A stretch of 64,000 nucleotides of DNA, from positions 1 through 64,000 of the forward strand of contig JAJTUQ010000015.1 of the NCBI GenBank assembly GCA_021399445.1, read 5' to 3'. The position numbers and the translations under genes are program-made. Position 1 is the stretch's first letter. Each line of letters begins with the position of its first letter. The notes under the pieces were generated by a model. It ran no database searches and had not been told where the DNA came from. It was given only the letters and a program-made list of their open reading frames with translations. The DNA is from Xylogone sp. PMI_703. Lineage: Eukaryota > Ascomycota > Leotiomycetes. This document shows positions 1-9,836 of this stretch, piece after piece.

Positions 1-1963
1 CAGACGCCTGAATGCAATATTCTCTATATGTTGCACTGCATTTGCGCGCTGCGGGCGGCTGGTCAGCACGGCACGCTACAAGAGTGAGAGCTTATCTCGT
101 CCGACAGTAGCTCACCGTATTCTTGCTGCCTCTTAGCCATTCCGACTACATCTTATCTTCCCAGACCACCAGCTTCCGCTGAAGATGTTACTACTCTATC
201 GCCTCTTCGTGTTATAGTCCACAGATATCACCACAACTCCTTGAGTTACACCAGGTCAGCCCCGAAGAATTGGCGGTCGTCGAGGTACCCATGCTAGTCA
301 GGTTTAAGGAAGCTCTTGCTTTTCTGATACATAGCGATGGGTCGCTATAACTACTGCATGATGTGAATGATAAAATGTTAGTCCATCTAACAATGCGTTT
401 GTTGCTCGTCGCATTACTCTCTCTCATCGTATTCCTAGTCTTGGTAACAATTTATCCTTATGTAGCTGTCGCATGCATTATATGTATGTCGATATTGATG
501 GAGCTGAGTAAGCGTTTGTGCTCTCTTACGCCACATACACGCACTCGCAGTAACATTAATACCAGCTTCGGAGGAATTTGCTCTAGTTTGTAGGCCTTGT
601 ATTTTCTTGTATCGAAATGGCTCATGGACGGCAGCCCGAACGCATCACACAGTTTCACGGTATCTCAACTCCCACCCTCCTCCGGCACCTTCCATTGCGG
701 TGCATCCTTTGGGAAATCACTGCTGATCTCCCCTTCCACCTAAGAGTACTGATTCCACCACAGAATATGGAGTCTTCCACTTGATCCACATCCTAGAGGT
801 GTGATCATGCTCGTTGCGCCCTTGTATATACGTGGTCCCCGCGATTTTTCTATCCCTTGTCCCCCGATTCCCACCATTGAAGCTATAATATGAGAGCCAA
901 CGAAACCGCAATTCGAGAGGCAACTACTGATTTAGAATCGTAAAGAAGTCCAATCCTGGGACCCGACGGACGATAAGATCACATTGGCCATTGCTACCAA
1001 CCAGCCGGATTCTCTATAATCTATATAGTAATAATATAAAGATCTGTAGAAATAGATGAACCTACATCGAGTTGAAACTGGACATAGGGTTATACTTGAA
1101 CTTTTCAATCAACCGGTCAAATGATGTTTGCCCCAGCCCATACGCCAATCGAGCCTGTGTGTGTGAATAAAGGTCGAATAATATCATCATAACTCAAATA
1201 AAATTATCGGTACTATTCGTACCTTTTATCCAAATAAGCAGTATGGCCTTTTTATACATCATTTCATCTGATATCCGTGTATTTATAAATTATCGATCTC
1301 AATTCTAGGCTGTCGTTTGGAGACTCCTAGGCTATCGGTTATACGTTTTTAAATAATTGCTGAGAGCCTTATAAATCACTCGCATGGATTATCAAGTCTA
1401 CCATAGATCTTCTAATTTCATACGCTACCATTATTGCCATCACTTAGAAGTATAAAATTTTGGTTTCTTTTGAATATTTTGGATTCTTTTACAATTGGTG
1501 CGTTGCAGCCGGTGTAGTAATAGGTATGTGACACGTGCATCAACCCGCGGGACAGATAAGTGCCCGAGCCGGAACGTATTTCATACGTCGTAGGTTAGCG
1601 TATGTTCTAGTTGTTGATTACGAAATTAGAGCTCTACGGTTGCTCTCTGACGTCGAAAAACGCCGGATTCGCCCGGGAAACAGGTACAACATTGATGAGA
1701 AGATGCTGATTGGGCACTATGACGCTATTCTAGAGAATCATGACTTTTACAGTCAGAAAAGTTTGTAGCGCATAAGATAGTTGTAGCATTGAAAGTCGTG
1801 TAGGCGGTACAGGAGCAAATTTTGCGAGGTGGGGAGGGTCCTGAGGCAAGAATTGTTAGAGGAGCAATCTCGCTGCGAAGCTACATGTGTCCAATACTCG
1901 GAGGAGTCCATAGTAATTTACATACTCTAATATAACTAATTCATCAAGTTCAATTCAAAACGG
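1..1963. other. Intergenic, no gene recognised
   Basis: I see no domain, convincing splice structure or RNA gene here. The longest coding-like stretch is a 77-codon plus-strand ORF at 1535-1768 (start MHQPAG). Its composition is protein-like, but it has no recognisable family and its flanks are interrupted, so it may be a relic. The rest is AT-rich. Confidence 0.5.
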
Positions 1964-2016
1964 GTAGCAGTAGCAGTAGCAGTAGCAGTAGCAGCAGCAG
2001 CAGCAGCAGCAGCAGA
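1964..2016. repeat. GTAGCA/CAG microsatellite
   Basis: A run of GTAGCA hexamers passes into a pure CAG/AGC triplet run. On the minus strand it would encode alanine/threonine-rich low complexity, but the surrounding ORF has no other support as a gene. Confidence 0.85.
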
Positions 2017-2492
2017 CAAGTCTGGTGTTGCTGGTATAAAAGGCTGTTCCGAGAAGAAGCGACTACGGCGCAATCTATAGCAGTCATTGCACGAACGAGT
2101 AACGACGGGGGCGTCTTCACAGCGCAAAGTCCTCCTGACTCTGCTTTGCAGGGCTGTAGTTGTCGAATAATTTATTGTTACTTTTATTTCCTCAAGCATA
2201 TTTTCGGCAATTTCTTTTTTTTATATTAAAAATGCAAATACAAAAAATTTAAACAATTGAATCTAAATGAGAAAATTCAAATCGTGTACGGTTTTTATTA
2301 AATTGAGCTTTTATTTTCTCAATTTCCGAGATACCTTCACGTTAAAGGTTTAGCTGGATTTACGGTCTCTCTAGGCAACCGCAATTGCTCTGAGGGGAAG
2401 CTTAGAAATTAACCATCACACGTAAAAAGAGCCAAGGAAACAATGAGAAAGGTGTATTCGGTGGAGGTTCATAATTAAGGTTTACGCATGCG

Positions 2493-2582
2493 GAGTAAAT
2501 TAAGAGGGATATAGTAGATGAAACGTAAGGATTGGAAGAGTAAATTAAGAGGGATATAGTAGATGAAGCGTAAGGATTGGAA
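2493..2582. repeat. 45-bp direct tandem duplication
   Basis: Two adjacent copies of a 45-bp unit (2493-2537 and 2538-2582) start with GAGTAAATTAAGAGGG and end with AAGGATTGGAA. They differ at about one base (GATGAAACG against GATGAAGCG). Near identity indicates a recent duplication. Confidence 0.85.
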
Positions 2583-2773
2583 GTGCATGAAGTGGGGAGG
2601 GGATTTTGGCTCGTGCTGCAGCGCAGGGCCATCTGTGATTAAGCTGGCTCGCTGATTGGCGGCTGGGCCGAGTGGGATGGCATGGTGGTGGACGGCTCGG
2701 GCCGCACTCGCATGTGCCATGGGTGCTTAGTCTGCATTTATCCCCGAGTCTCCATTCTTCCTAGGCACCGTTA

Positions 2774-2921
2774 ATTAGCACTCCCATTGCGAATCAGTAC
2801 TCCCATCGTGAATCAGTGCTCCCGCCGTGAATCGGTACTCCCGCCGTGAATCAGTACTCCCACCGTGAATCAGTACTCCCATTGTGAATCAGTACTCCCG
2901 CCGTGAATCAACACTCTCGCG
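2774..2921. repeat. 19-bp minisatellite (GAATCAGTACTCCCACCGT type)
   Basis: About seven head-to-tail copies of a 19-bp unit of the form GAATCAGTACTCCCRYCGT, with decayed copies at both ends. It lies immediately downstream of the 3' end of the minus-strand pseudokinase gene. Small overlapping plus-strand ORFs here are by-products of the repeat. Confidence 0.85.
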
Positions 2922-2980
2922 ACAACACCCGCAGTGCCAGACAAAATCAAAGCTCATGCCAGCAGAAACGTTGCCCCATC

Positions 2981-4489
2981 TCAGTGGAAATACACGTTCT
3001 GGCTCCCCCACTGGCAGCAAAGAAACACCATGTTGTGGAACCAGTTATCATGCGCCGTCTCGCCGTGCCCGCCCTTTGGTGCCGGCCAGTATCGGGGCAG
3101 GATGTCTGCTATCTTGCGGCGATACTCTTCGAACGTAACCTCCTGCATCGTAGCCTCGTAGAACGCGTACCACTCCGCATTTTTCCCTTCTGAAGCTCTG
3201 CCCCGGCCCACCAGGCACTCCTCTAGGATCTGTCCAACTGATCGGAGATCCTCTACTTTGTCGGCGCTGGTTATCCTGTTTGCTGCCGCTGCCTCTGCCT
3301 CTGCCGCCTCTGCCTCCGCCGCCTCTGCCTCGAGCCTCTTGGTCGCTCTGGCCGCGTTGGCCAGCTTCGTTGCCGTGGTTATTTTCGCCTCGTTGATCGC
3401 CGTCAGCGCCTCAACCACCTTCAGCGCGCTGGTCGCGTGTGTCCCCTCGATCATTCTCGTCGCTCTTTTCATTCCCGCATCCCCCGTCATTCCCATCTCT
3501 CCTATCCCTCCCATCCTTCTCACCTCTTCCATCATCCCCACCTCTCCCATCACTCTCGCCCCTCTCACCCGTCCCGCCGCTCCCATCGTTCTTGCTGCTG
3601 TGGTCGTGCTGGTGGCCTCCCTCGCCTCCGCCACTGCGCCCGTTGGCGTTACGTACCTGCACAGGTGAATGTTTGCTATATCAATCAGCATTCTCAGCGT
3701 GATCCCCAAGAGTTACGTCGGGGGTGAAGAGGAGAGGATGGAGGGGAGAGAGGGGAGGGGAGGGGAGAGAGGAGAGAGGAGAGAGGAGAGAGGAGAGAGG
3801 AGAGAGGAGAGAGGAGAGAGGGGAAGAGAAAACGCACCAATCTTGATCCCTCCCTCCGTGAGCAGCAAATCGTCGCCGGTAAGTTTGCCTCTCGAGAAGT
3901 TGCAGCTCGCCAGGTATCCGAGCCCGCCCACCATCTACCCATCTCCGTCAGCACCAGAAGATCTTCACCTTGCCCAGACGTGGCCTACACCGTCGCACAC
4001 TCTGCGCACATCCGAGGGGGACCATGCGTACTCGGCGTTGACCGATGACACGGTCGCGAAGACCGGCGGGCGGAGGATGTACAACCAGTAATCGATCTGG
4101 CTCTCGCGGATCCGTCCGGCGGCGACGGCGTGGTCAAACCCAACGATGTTGGCGTGTCTGAGTCGTTCGATGATGGAGTATTCGTTGAGCGTGCTCCTGG
4201 TCTTGATCGCGATGATCGGGACGGAATTGTGCATCTTGACGTCGACCATCTGACTTCCGAATTGGATGCGGCCGACGTCTACCAGGTGGTCCTCGTCTGG
4301 CACGGAGCTTTTGGCTATCTGATTTCCGGGTTGGATACGATCATCGTCATCATCGTCGTCATCACCACCGTCACCGTCATTGTCACCGTCATCGCCATAC
4401 TCGTTCCCATCCTCGTCCTCATTCTCGCCGTCATAATCATCATCATAATCATCATCATCACTATAGCCTTCTTTACTAGAGTCCGCCAT
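2981..4489 (-). CDS. Degenerate protein kinase (pseudokinase), five exons
   Basis: Best by-eye model: exons 4489-3989, 3934-3838, 3675-3657 and 3266-2981, giving 300 aa in frame (four coding exons; the last may contain a further small intron). Residues 9-50 are an Asp/Glu-rich tail. The kinase N-lobe follows: IIAIK gives the ATP-binding Lys (about K96), then an alpha-C Glu and HANIVG. The C-lobe has GLGYLAS, but HRD reads SRG and DFG reads NIH (about 201-203), so catalysis is unlikely. DLRSVGQILEE matches the alpha-F/G region. Introns are phase 0 before MVGGLGYL and phase 1 after GIKI, the same places as in the 46.6 kb gene. Intron 2 (3837-3676) holds a GA-rich microsatellite. The 390-bp segment 3656-3267 is in frame and stop-free (Ala/Glu-rich), so it could be retained as protein. 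The substrate or partner is unknown. Confidence 0.6.
3727..3833. repeat. GGAGAGA purine microsatellite inside intron
   Basis: A purine-only run on the plus strand, GGAGAGA repeats with GGGGAG interruptions. In the pseudokinase model it falls wholly inside an intron of the minus-strand gene and lengthens that intron to 162 bp, against about 54 bp for its neighbour. Confidence 0.85.
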
Positions 4490-4529
4490 TAGAGCCGGCC
4501 AACGAGGGGAATCGACTGACGGTAGTACA

Positions 4530-4615
4530 AGGTGAAAAGAAGGGGGAAAGAGGTGAAAAGAAGGGGGAAAGAGGTGAAAAGAAGGGGGAAAGAGGTGAAA
4601 AGAAGGGGGGAAAGT
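4530..4615. repeat. 21-bp minisatellite AGGTGAAAAGAAGGGGGAAAG
   Basis: About four perfect copies of a 21-bp purine-rich unit, directly upstream of the start codon of the minus-strand pseudokinase (ATG at 4489), so it would lie in that gene's promoter or 5' UTR. Confidence 0.85.
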
Positions 4616-4635
4616 ATCAATCTCGTATTGGAGGA

Positions 4636-5000
4636 TTCCAGTAACGTAATGGAGAAATCTAGTGGCGTAATAGAGATATCTTGCGGCGTAACGGAAACAT
4701 CTAGTTATGTTATAACAGATATATCCTAGAGTGTTGTGGAAATATCCTAGCGTTGTGGAAATATCCTAGCGTTGTGGAAATATCCTAGCGTTGTGGAAAT
4801 ATCCTAGCGTTGTGGAAATATCCTAGCGTTGTGGAAATATCCCAGTGTTATAGAGATATCTGGTCTTGTAGAGATATCTTGGAGACTTGTGGAAATATCC
4901 TGCAGCTTATGGAAACATCCTACAGTCTTATAGATATATCCTGCTGCTTGTGGAAATATCCTGGGGCGCGGTGGAAAAATCCACTAGCACAATGGAAATA
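4636..5000. repeat. 19-bp minisatellite with GTGGAAATATCC core
   Basis: Six or so perfect copies of the 19-bp unit GTGGAAATATCCTAGCGTT occupy 4735-4848. Diverged copies keeping the GGAAATATCC or GAGATATC core extend left to about 4636 and right to about 5000. The homogeneous centre and decayed edges are the usual pattern of unequal exchange or slippage. The plus-strand ORFs here are repeat by-products. Confidence 0.8.
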
Positions 5001-5836
5001 ACCTTATTATGAGATAATTCTGCTACTATTCTGGGGAATTCTAAAAATAGGCTTGGATTTCCCCTGTGGCTGCGGATTTTTCTACTACCACAACGCAAGA
5101 TTAATCCTCTCCAGTGGCAAAGATAATTCCGCTGACCGTGTCGAAATATCCAGGCTGACGGGCGTGGAGGAATCCGCCAGCATTAAATTATGAAAAACAT
5201 GACATTTAAAATATTTATGGCGATACATGGAATTTGACATTGAGAAAATATACATAACACTGCTTCCTGCGATTGTAAAGGTACGGGCCTCTCCTGATTT
5301 GAGGGGTTTCGGGGGCTACTTCGTATTTATTCCAGAGCATCACTAAGTTATTCTATATACGATTATTTAAATGGTATCGTATTATTACTAATTTTCTAAT
5401 AGTTATATTCGCTACAGTAAAGCATCGTGTTGCATTATCTAGAAGTTACGGTTCTACCATATCACCGGAACCCCTACGCACTTCCTCATTCCACTATCAG
5501 GACATAGATCTAGGGCCTATAGATATAGCACGTGCTACTGTTTAGGCGGCTACTATTAGCCTGTATGGTTACGTACGGTCGTATAAGATCTGTATCTAAC
5601 ATCGATTGTAGCTGTAGACTCTGTAAGAAATTGAGTGGTTCTGTACGGAGGTACTCCTGAGTTGTAACCCGCGTCCTTTTCTGGGGACCTACACTACGCG
5701 TACAATTACAGATTCTTTTGCCGGATTATCCTACCTTGATACGTGCCAGTAAGTAATATCAAAAACTCGGCCCGTAAGAGTGCATCTCTTTAACTTGTCT
5801 TCTCATATGTAATACGGTACCTGTTTACTGGTGAGG
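5001..5836. other. Intergenic, no gene recognised
   Basis: AT-rich spacer between the 19-bp minisatellite and the stop codon of the DUF7492-type gene. No ORF of interest, tRNA-like element or further repeat noticed. Confidence 0.5.
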
Positions 5837-7201
5837 TTAAGCATTAGCTTGGAGCGTTGAGCACGCATTTGACATGAATGTGTAAGTGATGCCTTGTGAG
5901 GAACATTCTATGGCTTGAGAGTTAATATGGGGCTGGTGTGATAGTGCGGAGGTCGGCTTTGTTGGGGGAGAAGGCGACAGATCCGAGCGTGATAAGATGG
6001 TAGGACTTGTGGTCAAGGGGGTACCAAGCAAAGGATCTTCTTTTGATGCCGATTCCAATGTGGGTGGATGTGTGGGGGCTTGTTGTGGTGCGCCTGGCTC
6101 CGTTAGGGAACCGGATATCACGGACTGTGGTTGCGGTGCATCTGGAAGCTTCGTCCCCGAAGGCATTATCGTTGGTAGGGCCATGGGTTTTGTTGGTCCC
6201 AAATTTGGTGCTAGGAGTTTGGACACTCCTCCAGTGGAGAGCAAGCCCTGTCGTGATGCATTGGGGGCTGCGAACTTAGGTGGCACGAGAAATGAATTCA
6301 GCAGCTGCGCCGAGATGGCGGCATGATTGAGATCCTGTCTTGGGACAAAATGAACCTGCTTCTGTAATGGCGCTGTGTCTGATACTAGTCTGATATCTAT
6401 GCACGTCACATACGTCTCAGGCTGATTGATTATTTTGGACTTATCCTGCGACAGGTCAACTGTCACGGTGGGCCAATCCCAAATCCAGTACAAAGTGTAC
6501 GTATCTGACGCCTCCACAACTGGCGGAATCCTGACATCTGTCTGACACCACAGGTTCGCTCCCATCAGGTCATCCGGTGCGTGTGGAAACTTAACTTGTC
6601 GCTCCCGAGATATACTCGATGGATTGATCTGATAACACTGGCCATCGTCGAAATTTCTCGTGGCGAGCAACTTTCCACGCCTATCGCCGCCAGTCCCGTT
6701 GACGTTCCACACCCCATGAATTCCTAGAAAACTGTCGTTGTCGCGCGGCTTGGACGTGCCGTAGACAAAGACAGTGCCACGATTTTCTGGCTTTCCAGGC
6801 TGGTTGTATGGCTCCGTGACGTGCCCGTTCTCTTGGTATCGGAGTGCAATCCAGTCACCAGGGGAGGCTATCAGAGCAGGGCTACCAGCCGTCTGGTTGC
6901 CAAGGACCTGATACGGACCACACATCAGATCCGTTGGTAGGATAACCTTTCCGATTTCTCGGCCATCAGGGGGGAGTAGATACGTCATCTGAACATCGCT
7001 GAACCCCGGATCGCTACGTAAGACATTGCCACGAGGATATCCTGGAGGGCCGATGAAAGTACCATTGGGGGCAATCACTGATAGCTGCTCGACCCATGAG
7101 TGAGCTCGAACTATTGGGATTGAGCGAAGAAGATGGAATAGAAATGACGCGGGCCCGAGCAAGGACTTCATAGTGAAACGAACGACCGTGTCAACAGTCA
7201 C
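5837..7201 (-). CDS. Secreted DUF7492-type protein with N-terminal His
   Basis: Single-exon gene, 454 aa from the first ATG; the second Met (codon 11, at 7171) gives a cleaner signal peptide, MKSLLGPASFLFHLL to VRA. Predicted cleavage exposes HSWVEQL, the hallmark start I recall for the fungal DUF7492 family. The mature domain has the run PPGYPRGN near its start, then conserved-looking Cys residues, a Trp-rich TYTLYWIWDWP segment and a CIDIRLVS strand up to about residue 290. The tail, about 310-440, is Pro/Ser/Thr-rich and probably O-glycosylated. An N-terminal His on a beta-rich secreted domain recalls the copper histidine brace of LPMOs, but that role is inference. It is followed at 9.8 kb by a GMC oxidoreductase. 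No introns, no frame breaks. The family call rests on memory of the motif. Confidence 0.8.
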   Translation of the reverse strand: MTVDTVVRFTMKSLLGPASFLFHLLRSIPIVRAHSWVEQLSVIAPNGTFIGPPGYPRGNVLRSDPGFSDVQMTYLLPPDGREIGKVILPTDLMCGPYQVLGNQTAGSPALIASPGDWIALRYQENGHVTEPYNQPGKPENRGTVFVYGTSKPRDNDSFLGIHGVWNVNGTGGDRRGKLLATRNFDDGQCYQINPSSISRERQVKFPHAPDDLMGANLWCQTDVRIPPVVEASDTYTLYWIWDWPTVTVDLSQDKSKIINQPETYVTCIDIRLVSDTAPLQKQVHFVPRQDLNHAAISAQLLNSFLVPPKFAAPNASRQGLLSTGGVSKLLAPNLGPTKPMALPTIMPSGTKLPDAPQPQSVISGSLTEPGAPQQAPTHPPTLESASKEDPLLGTPLTTSPTILSRSDLSPSPPTKPTSALSHQPHINSQAIECSSQGITYTFMSNACSTLQANA

Positions 7202-9760
7202 AAGTATGGGTCGTGAAAGTCATGTAACACAACGACCGTAGTATACTTGGGAGAGAAAAAGATGTGCAAGGCAGCAGAATTATAGATTGATGCTGGATAG
7301 GGTGCCGGCTATACATCTGGTTACTCAAGCACCACATCAAATTGCGAGCAGCCGGGCTACTATGTGACAGTGCAATTCTAATAATAGGCATAGGAACGTT
7401 GTAGATGAGAGCGCTGTAGATGAGAGCGCTGTAGATGTTAGACCAGACCGACTGAAATACCGCAGTAGCTAATACATCACACCCGCCAAAGTAAAAGAAC
7501 TCTGAAGGCTGAACTATTTTTAGCATGTGGTTCAAGAATGAGTATTGGTATGCGTCTATTCACCATCCCAGGCCTAGCAACGCTACTCAGTTTCTTTTGG
7601 TTGCAGCGTAGCTCGCTGGAATAATGGCTTCTTTTCATTCTCCATAGAATAAGTACTGTGGATCCTGCGGGTAGCTACTCACCACACTCACAGGAAGGTG
7701 TGTTATGAATCCATTGGGGTCATCTGAATAACTAGTCACATTTGCATAAGACGTGCAATAATGCATACATACATCAAGATGCAATCCTCGTATGTTAACG
7801 GCTGTAGATTTTGGCTATTATTTGGCGTGATTCAGTTCTGCTTGTCTTCAAGTAATCGCCCACTGCCGAAGGCATAGTCATATATTCTCAGAGAGGCAGG
7901 GAATCTCTTCCTTTTGTTATTGTAGATTACTATTTCAAATTTTCTTCAACTTGCGACACTGCGATCTACATACACCTTTGACATATGTGATAACTAGATC
8001 TGCTACCAGATCTTCTATAAGTAATCGGGATCATGAATTTACTACATTGTGAAGAGTTTGCATTGATAATGACCGGAATAATATTGGGCAATATTGGAGA
8101 TCCTCCGGCATTTGTAAGAGTTCGTCGGCACTGGTTTGGTTTATCGACCTCCTCTGAATTATATACTACCTCATAAGCTCCCTAAGCTTATAATGCTTTT
8201 GCAGTTTCCCACTGAACAGCCTCTCCAAAAGTATATGTTAGATATATGACACCCATGACACTCCCAAGGGCTGGATAGTCTACGTAGTACAGTCAAGGTC
8301 TTATCGCTCTTTTGGTTTCGAGATTTATTGCCAAATATCAGAATTGGAAGGCTGCCCAAGTTTTTTTTTTTAATATAGCCTTGCTTCTAAGTTTATGTTA
8401 GATGAGTGACGATGTCGATGCTCAACTGCCAGAGCAGAAGCAACTAATAAACGTCATTAGCTACTAGAAAATTCCAATTTGATATTGATTGGGATTCTAG
8501 GACTGTACGCTTAGAATCCTCCAAGATTCATGCTCATTGTATTGTAGATATGGCTATAACTAACTCTGCACTTAACGAAATCGAAACTTCAATTACAGTT
8601 CTAGTTCTACCTCTAATCCAAGCTCTAATCCGGGCTCCGATCTTTCCATCGTACCCATCTTAATATCAAATATTTAAACTCCCCAAGGATCTCCCATTCT
8701 CCAACAACACTTATTCCTTTAACATCACTAATTGGTCTCTTTTACCAACCCCTTTACCTAGTAAAATCGATGAGATTGGCATGGAGCTCGATATTTACTC
8801 AATTTGCGTGCTCAAGATCATCGTCTTCGACCTGATCTGCCTACTCTATTTGGTGATCTTCTACGCAAACCGGCAGAGAAAACTGAATCAAAAAACAAAA
8901 GACAAAACCATAGGGTGATCTCAAAGTGTTTCATATGGGCGCGCCATCCAAATTACTTAATGGGATGGGATCCATTCAAGTATCTGATTATGATATAAAG
9001 GGAGTTGGCTGGTACTGCGATGAGAAAATTGTTTGCGTTGGTTCCGGCTATGATGGAGAAGGCTGGTTTTGATTATAATGGGAAAGGAGGATGGTTATGT
9101 TTATGTTACGACTAATGTAGCTGGCGTTGCTATTTAGTGTTGTGGTCGGAGAGCTTTGTGGCAGCTGAGATTATAGGAACGGAAGACGGTGGGGATAACA
9201 ATGACCGTGACCTGGGGTAGGACAGACGGGGTGATAGCGAGTCGGTATGAGAGACGGAGACATCGTATGTGAAGAGTGAGGCATTCCGGTGGAGCCTCGT
9301 ATGTAGTAAGCGGCTAATATATTAGATATATTTTACTTTAAATAGTACTATTCTCCCTCTTTTACCACCATGTATGGTTGCTTGGATCCTGACTGGGAGT
9401 AGACCGTAATGAGCTTCCCTTCTCGAATTAACCCATGTAGTAGCTTCACCGAAGTTTGTTCAGAGACCCAATTAATGAAGAGCCGGCTGTAGTTGATGAG
9501 CAAGGGTGTTGATTGACTTACTCTTTCTTTTTCTAGAGGTTGATGTAAGTAATGGGATGGATTATGATGTTCCTTCACAGAATCTACCACCTTATAGTTG
9601 AATTAGCTGTAGAAACAATGCTCTAGTGTATGATATTCTTCGCAGGTTACTAGTGATATTTAGCTTATTCACTAGATATGTAAACGCAATGGTCAGCCAT
9701 GCCCACTGTCATCACGCGGGATGACGCTGTCTTCGTTACAATATCATCCTCAAACCCAAG
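7202..9760. other. Long intergenic region, only tiny ORFs
   Basis: AT-rich spacer. Overlapping short ORFs at 7191-7535 and 8171-8359 have no support. At 8781-8918 a 45-codon plus-strand ORF (start MELDIYSICVLKII) would encode one hydrophobic helix and a basic Lys/Gln tail. Minus 9348-9590 is an 80-codon ORF with no recognisable domain. Neither is called as a gene. Confidence 0.4.
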
Positions 9761-9770
9761 TTTATATATG
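9761..9770 (+). promoter_or_regulatory. TATA-like element of the GMC gene
   Basis: TTTATATATG lies about 70 bp upstream of the GMC start codon at 9837, a plausible spacing for a fungal TATA box plus a short 5' UTR. No transcript data support this. Confidence 0.3.
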
Positions 9771-9836
9771 CATTGCAACCCTTAACATCTTAACCAAACT
9801 ACCCAGATATATGGCTAATACTAACGTTGTGTTATC

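Noticed and set aside
1535..1768. 77-codon ORF with a protein-like stretch
   Set aside because: No family, no splice partners and AT-rich broken flanks; too weak to call.
3258..3727. Long plus-strand Ser/Ala/Pro-rich ORFs opposite the pseudokinase
   Set aside because: They are shadows of the GC-rich low-complexity minus-strand segment; the minus strand carries kinase motifs, the plus strand none.
8781..8918. 45-codon ORF encoding one hydrophobic helix and a basic tail
   Set aside because: A helix of this length arises easily in AT-rich DNA, and there is no independent evidence of expression or conservation.
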